Source: Frateuria edaphi (GTDB taxonomy: Bacteria; Pseudomonadota; Gammaproteobacteria; Xanthomonadales; Rhodanobacteraceae). Taken from it: a DNA stretch of 64,000 nt. Under the pieces are notes generated by a model. It ran no database searches. It saw only the letters and a list, made by a program, of their open reading frames with translations, and was not told where the DNA came from. The stretch is from the NCBI RefSeq assembly GCF_021117405.1, contig NZ_CP088251.1:620001-684000 (forward strand), read 5' to 3'. Positions 62,307 to 64,000 of this stretch are shown here, piece after piece; position 1 is the first letter of the stretch, and each line of letters begins with the position of its first letter. A program made the translations under genes and the position numbers.

Positions 62307-62780
62307 TCACCGCTTCCGCCACAGGCGGTCCAGCGCCCACGGACCGCTTCCGCCCAGCACCAGGGCGACCAGCGCGGCGAGGTAAAGCAAATCGGTCTCG
62401 TACCCCGGTTGCCCGAAGTGCGCACCGGATGCGGTGACCGCCTGCAACTTGATCGAGCTGAAGCCGTTGGGCAGGTGCACGGTGAAGATCGCCACCATCA
62501 GCACGATCGCCATCGGGATGCTCGCCAGCGGAATGAACGCGCCGACCAGCACCGCCAGGCCGCCGAACAGCTCGACCAGGATCGTCGCCCACGCGAGCAG
62601 CTCCGGCGCCGGCATCCCCAGCGCGTGCAGGATGCCGGTGAACGACTCCGGCCCGCGCGCGAGCTTGGCGTAGCCGTGTTCCATGAAGCCGAAGCCAACG
62701 ATCAGGCGCAGCGGGATCGCGTACCAGTGGTAGCGGAGCGTCGGCAGCAGGTGCCGGGAGCGGTCGATGAGGGTGTCCAT
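62307..62780 (-). CDS. DoxX-family membrane protein
   Basis: A 157-residue protein with four helices. LRLIVGFGFMEHGYAKLARG and WATILVELFGGLAVLVGAFI are the conserved first and second segments of the DoxX family. Members interact with quinones or sulfur compounds in some organisms; others have unknown roles. It shares a strand with the HD-domain gene upstream, ending 50 bases before it, so the two may be linked. Confidence 0.83.
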   Translation of the reverse strand: MDTLIDRSRHLLPTLRYHWYAIPLRLIVGFGFMEHGYAKLARGPESFTGILHALGMPAPELLAWATILVELFGGLAVLVGAFIPLASIPMAIVLMVAIFTVHLPNGFSSIKLQAVTASGAHFGQPGYETDLLYLAALVALVLGGSGPWALDRLWRKR

Positions 62781-62830
62781 GCGGGCGTTTCGCTCCCGCC
62801 CCGCGTCCGGTTACGTCCAGCGATGAAGCG

Positions 62831-63475
62831 TCAGTGCGCCCAGGCCGAGTGCAGGATGATGCTGCACATGTCCCCTCGCCGGAACGCCGGGTCCTTGAAG
62901 GCCAGGAAATCGTCGTTGAAGGTTCCGAACGTGCTGTCCGGCCGATGCTTCAGGCCCTCGTAGAACGCGTCGATGATGGCGTGCTTGAAGTTGTCCTCGC
63001 GCGGCCAGGCCGCGGTCACCGCCTCGCGTTCCTCGTCCGTGAACTCCTCGTACGCGCGGCCGGCCACATCCATCCCTGCCGCCACGTGAAGCAGCGCCGC
63101 CTCAGGATGCATGAACTGCGGAATGCCGGGCGTGGTGTGAAACGCGATCGCGCTCCACACCTTCTCGATGTCGCGCTCGGCAATCGCATGGGTCCGAAGG
63201 AAATCGCGCGCCGCATTCGCGCCATCGACTTCGAAGCGCAGGGGACTCTTGCGGTAGTGCGCGGCAAGGCCGATGTCATGGAACATCGCCCCGACGTAAA
63301 GCAGCTCCGGATCGAACGCCAGGTTCTTGCGCCGGCCCGCCAGCGCGCCCCAGGCGTAAACGCGCATCGAGTGCTTGAACAGCAGTTCGCTTTCGGTGTC
63401 GCGAACCAGTTCGGTCGCCTCGCGGGCGAGGGTGCTGTCGGGGATGCGTACCCCGGGGATGTCTGTAGCCAGCAT
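62831..63475 (-). CDS. HD-domain metal-dependent hydrolase, cyanamide-hydratase-like
   Basis: A 214-residue HD-fold protein. HSMRVYAWG (first His), LLYVGAMFHDIGL (the His-Asp pair), and FHTTPGIP with HVAAGMDVAGR (later His and Asp ligands) fit the metal site. The sequence pattern, including YRKSPLRFEVDGANAARDFL, resembles DDI2-type cyanamide hydratases and related hydrolases in fungi and bacteria. It is 14 bases downstream of the AhpD-like gene, so these form an operon with doxX. Confidence 0.82.
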   Translation of the reverse strand: MLATDIPGVRIPDSTLAREATELVRDTESELLFKHSMRVYAWGALAGRRKNLAFDPELLYVGAMFHDIGLAAHYRKSPLRFEVDGANAARDFLRTHAIAERDIEKVWSAIAFHTTPGIPQFMHPEAALLHVAAGMDVAGRAYEEFTDEEREAVTAAWPREDNFKHAIIDAFYEGLKHRPDSTFGTFNDDFLAFKDPAFRRGDMCSIILHSAWAH

Positions 63476-63489
63476 GGTCGTCTCCGTGC

Positions 63490-63951
63490 TCAGCCTTCCG
63501 CGCGGCGCACCGCCTCGGGCGTGTTGCGGAAGCTGATGGCCAGCCGGTTGTAGGTGTTCATCAGGCCGATGGCGAAGGTCAGGTCGACCAGTTCCTTTTC
63601 GCTGAACACCGCCGATGCCGCCTTGAAGTCTTCGTCCGGCACGCCGGTCTGCGCGACCTGCGTGACCGTTTCGGCCCAGGCCAGGGCGGCTTTCTCGCGC
63701 TCGCTGAAAAGCCTGCCGCCTTCGCGCCAGCCCTGGACGAGCGCGATCTTTTCGATGCTGGCGCCCCGCTTCAGCAGGTCGCGGGTGTGCATGTCCAGGC
63801 AGTAGGCGCAGCCGTTGATCTGGCTCACGCGCAGGTAGACCAGGTCCACCAGCACGGGGTCCAGCCCGGATTGCGTCACGTAGCCGTAGACACCGCCGAG
63901 CGCCTTGGCGCCAGCCGGGGAAATCTGGTTGTAGTCGAGGCGTTGGGACAT
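63490..63951 (-). CDS. Carboxymuconolactone decarboxylase / AhpD-like protein
   Basis: A 153-residue protein. INGCAYCLDMHTRDLLKRG carries the AhpD Cys-x-x-Cys-x-x-x-His motif (Cys48, Cys51), which in AhpD acts as a peroxidase or disulfide relay partner; the rest is all helical as in that family. The start ATG (63951) is 49 bases before the end of the window, preceded by AGGTAACGGCC with a weak ribosome site. First gene of a likely operon with the HD and DoxX proteins. Confidence 0.88.
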   Translation of the reverse strand: MSQRLDYNQISPAGAKALGGVYGYVTQSGLDPVLVDLVYLRVSQINGCAYCLDMHTRDLLKRGASIEKIALVQGWREGGRLFSEREKAALAWAETVTQVAQTGVPDEDFKAASAVFSEKELVDLTFAIGLMNTYNRLAISFRNTPEAVRRAEG

Positions 63952-64000
63952 GGCCGTTACCTATTTGTCGGGGGTGGTGAGGGGCGCATCGCCGGTGTCG

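Overview
This is GC-rich (roughly 65-70%) chromosomal DNA from a gammaproteobacterium of the Xanthomonadales, most likely the Rhodanobacter/Dyella/Luteibacter side (Rhodanobacteraceae). The pointers are the fused aspartokinase-diaminopimelate decarboxylase, the MurL-MurD2 pair that makes the D-Glu of peptidoglycan in Xanthomonas, a TamA-TamB pair, and a family of intergenic inverted repeats that reads as SPPRGEG/ALSPEG when translated. No rRNA, tRNA, CRISPR array or transposase was seen. The assignment rests on gene recognition, not on a search.

Layout. 1-1.6 kb: end of an acyltransferase, a WYL-like protein and a flavin reductase-like protein. 1.7-3.3 kb: a lower-GC patch of small genes with an integron-type attC site beside a MazG-like gene. 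3.3-8.6 kb: an isoquinoline-oxidoreductase-like molybdoenzyme pair that lacks key residues, an amino acid permease and a PhzF protein. 8.7-15 kb: two tandem small outer-membrane barrels, class I fumarase, fused aspartokinase/DAP decarboxylase and a decayed DUF559 gene. 15-17.7 kb: murL-murD2. 17.9-19.5 kb: four KGG-repeat stress proteins and a DUF2795 protein. 20-28.4 kb: tamB, tamA and a GH17-GT2 beta-glucan synthase.

28.5-33.8 kb is the most unusual locus: a HTH regulator diverges from a type I export operon (HlyD-type adaptor, C39-peptidase ABC transporter), followed by a 62-residue double-glycine-leader peptide with two core cysteines, a strong terminator, a 31-residue membrane peptide, and a MauE-like membrane protein fused to a thioredoxin-type CXXC domain. 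It reads as a disulfide-bonded bacteriocin or microcin system. 34-50 kb is mostly housekeeping: Dps, HrpA (with an intergenic repeat inserted in frame), RelA, a TPR-like membrane protein, PBP1b and a DinG/YoaA helicase.

50-64 kb: a glyoxalase-like protein, AraC regulators, a cysteine-rich metallothionein-like peptide, a HAD phosphatase, and an extracellular-electron-transfer module (decaheme DmsE/MtrA cytochrome, MtrB/PioB barrel, diheme cytochrome c4) followed by a diguanylate cyclase. The window ends with a PEP-mutase-like enzyme, an FAD/NAD(P) protein, DoxX, an HD-domain hydrolase and an AhpD-like protein. Several genes (hrpA, relA, yoaA) have a possible -10 element only 7-12 bases before the likely start codon, suggesting short or absent 5' leaders.
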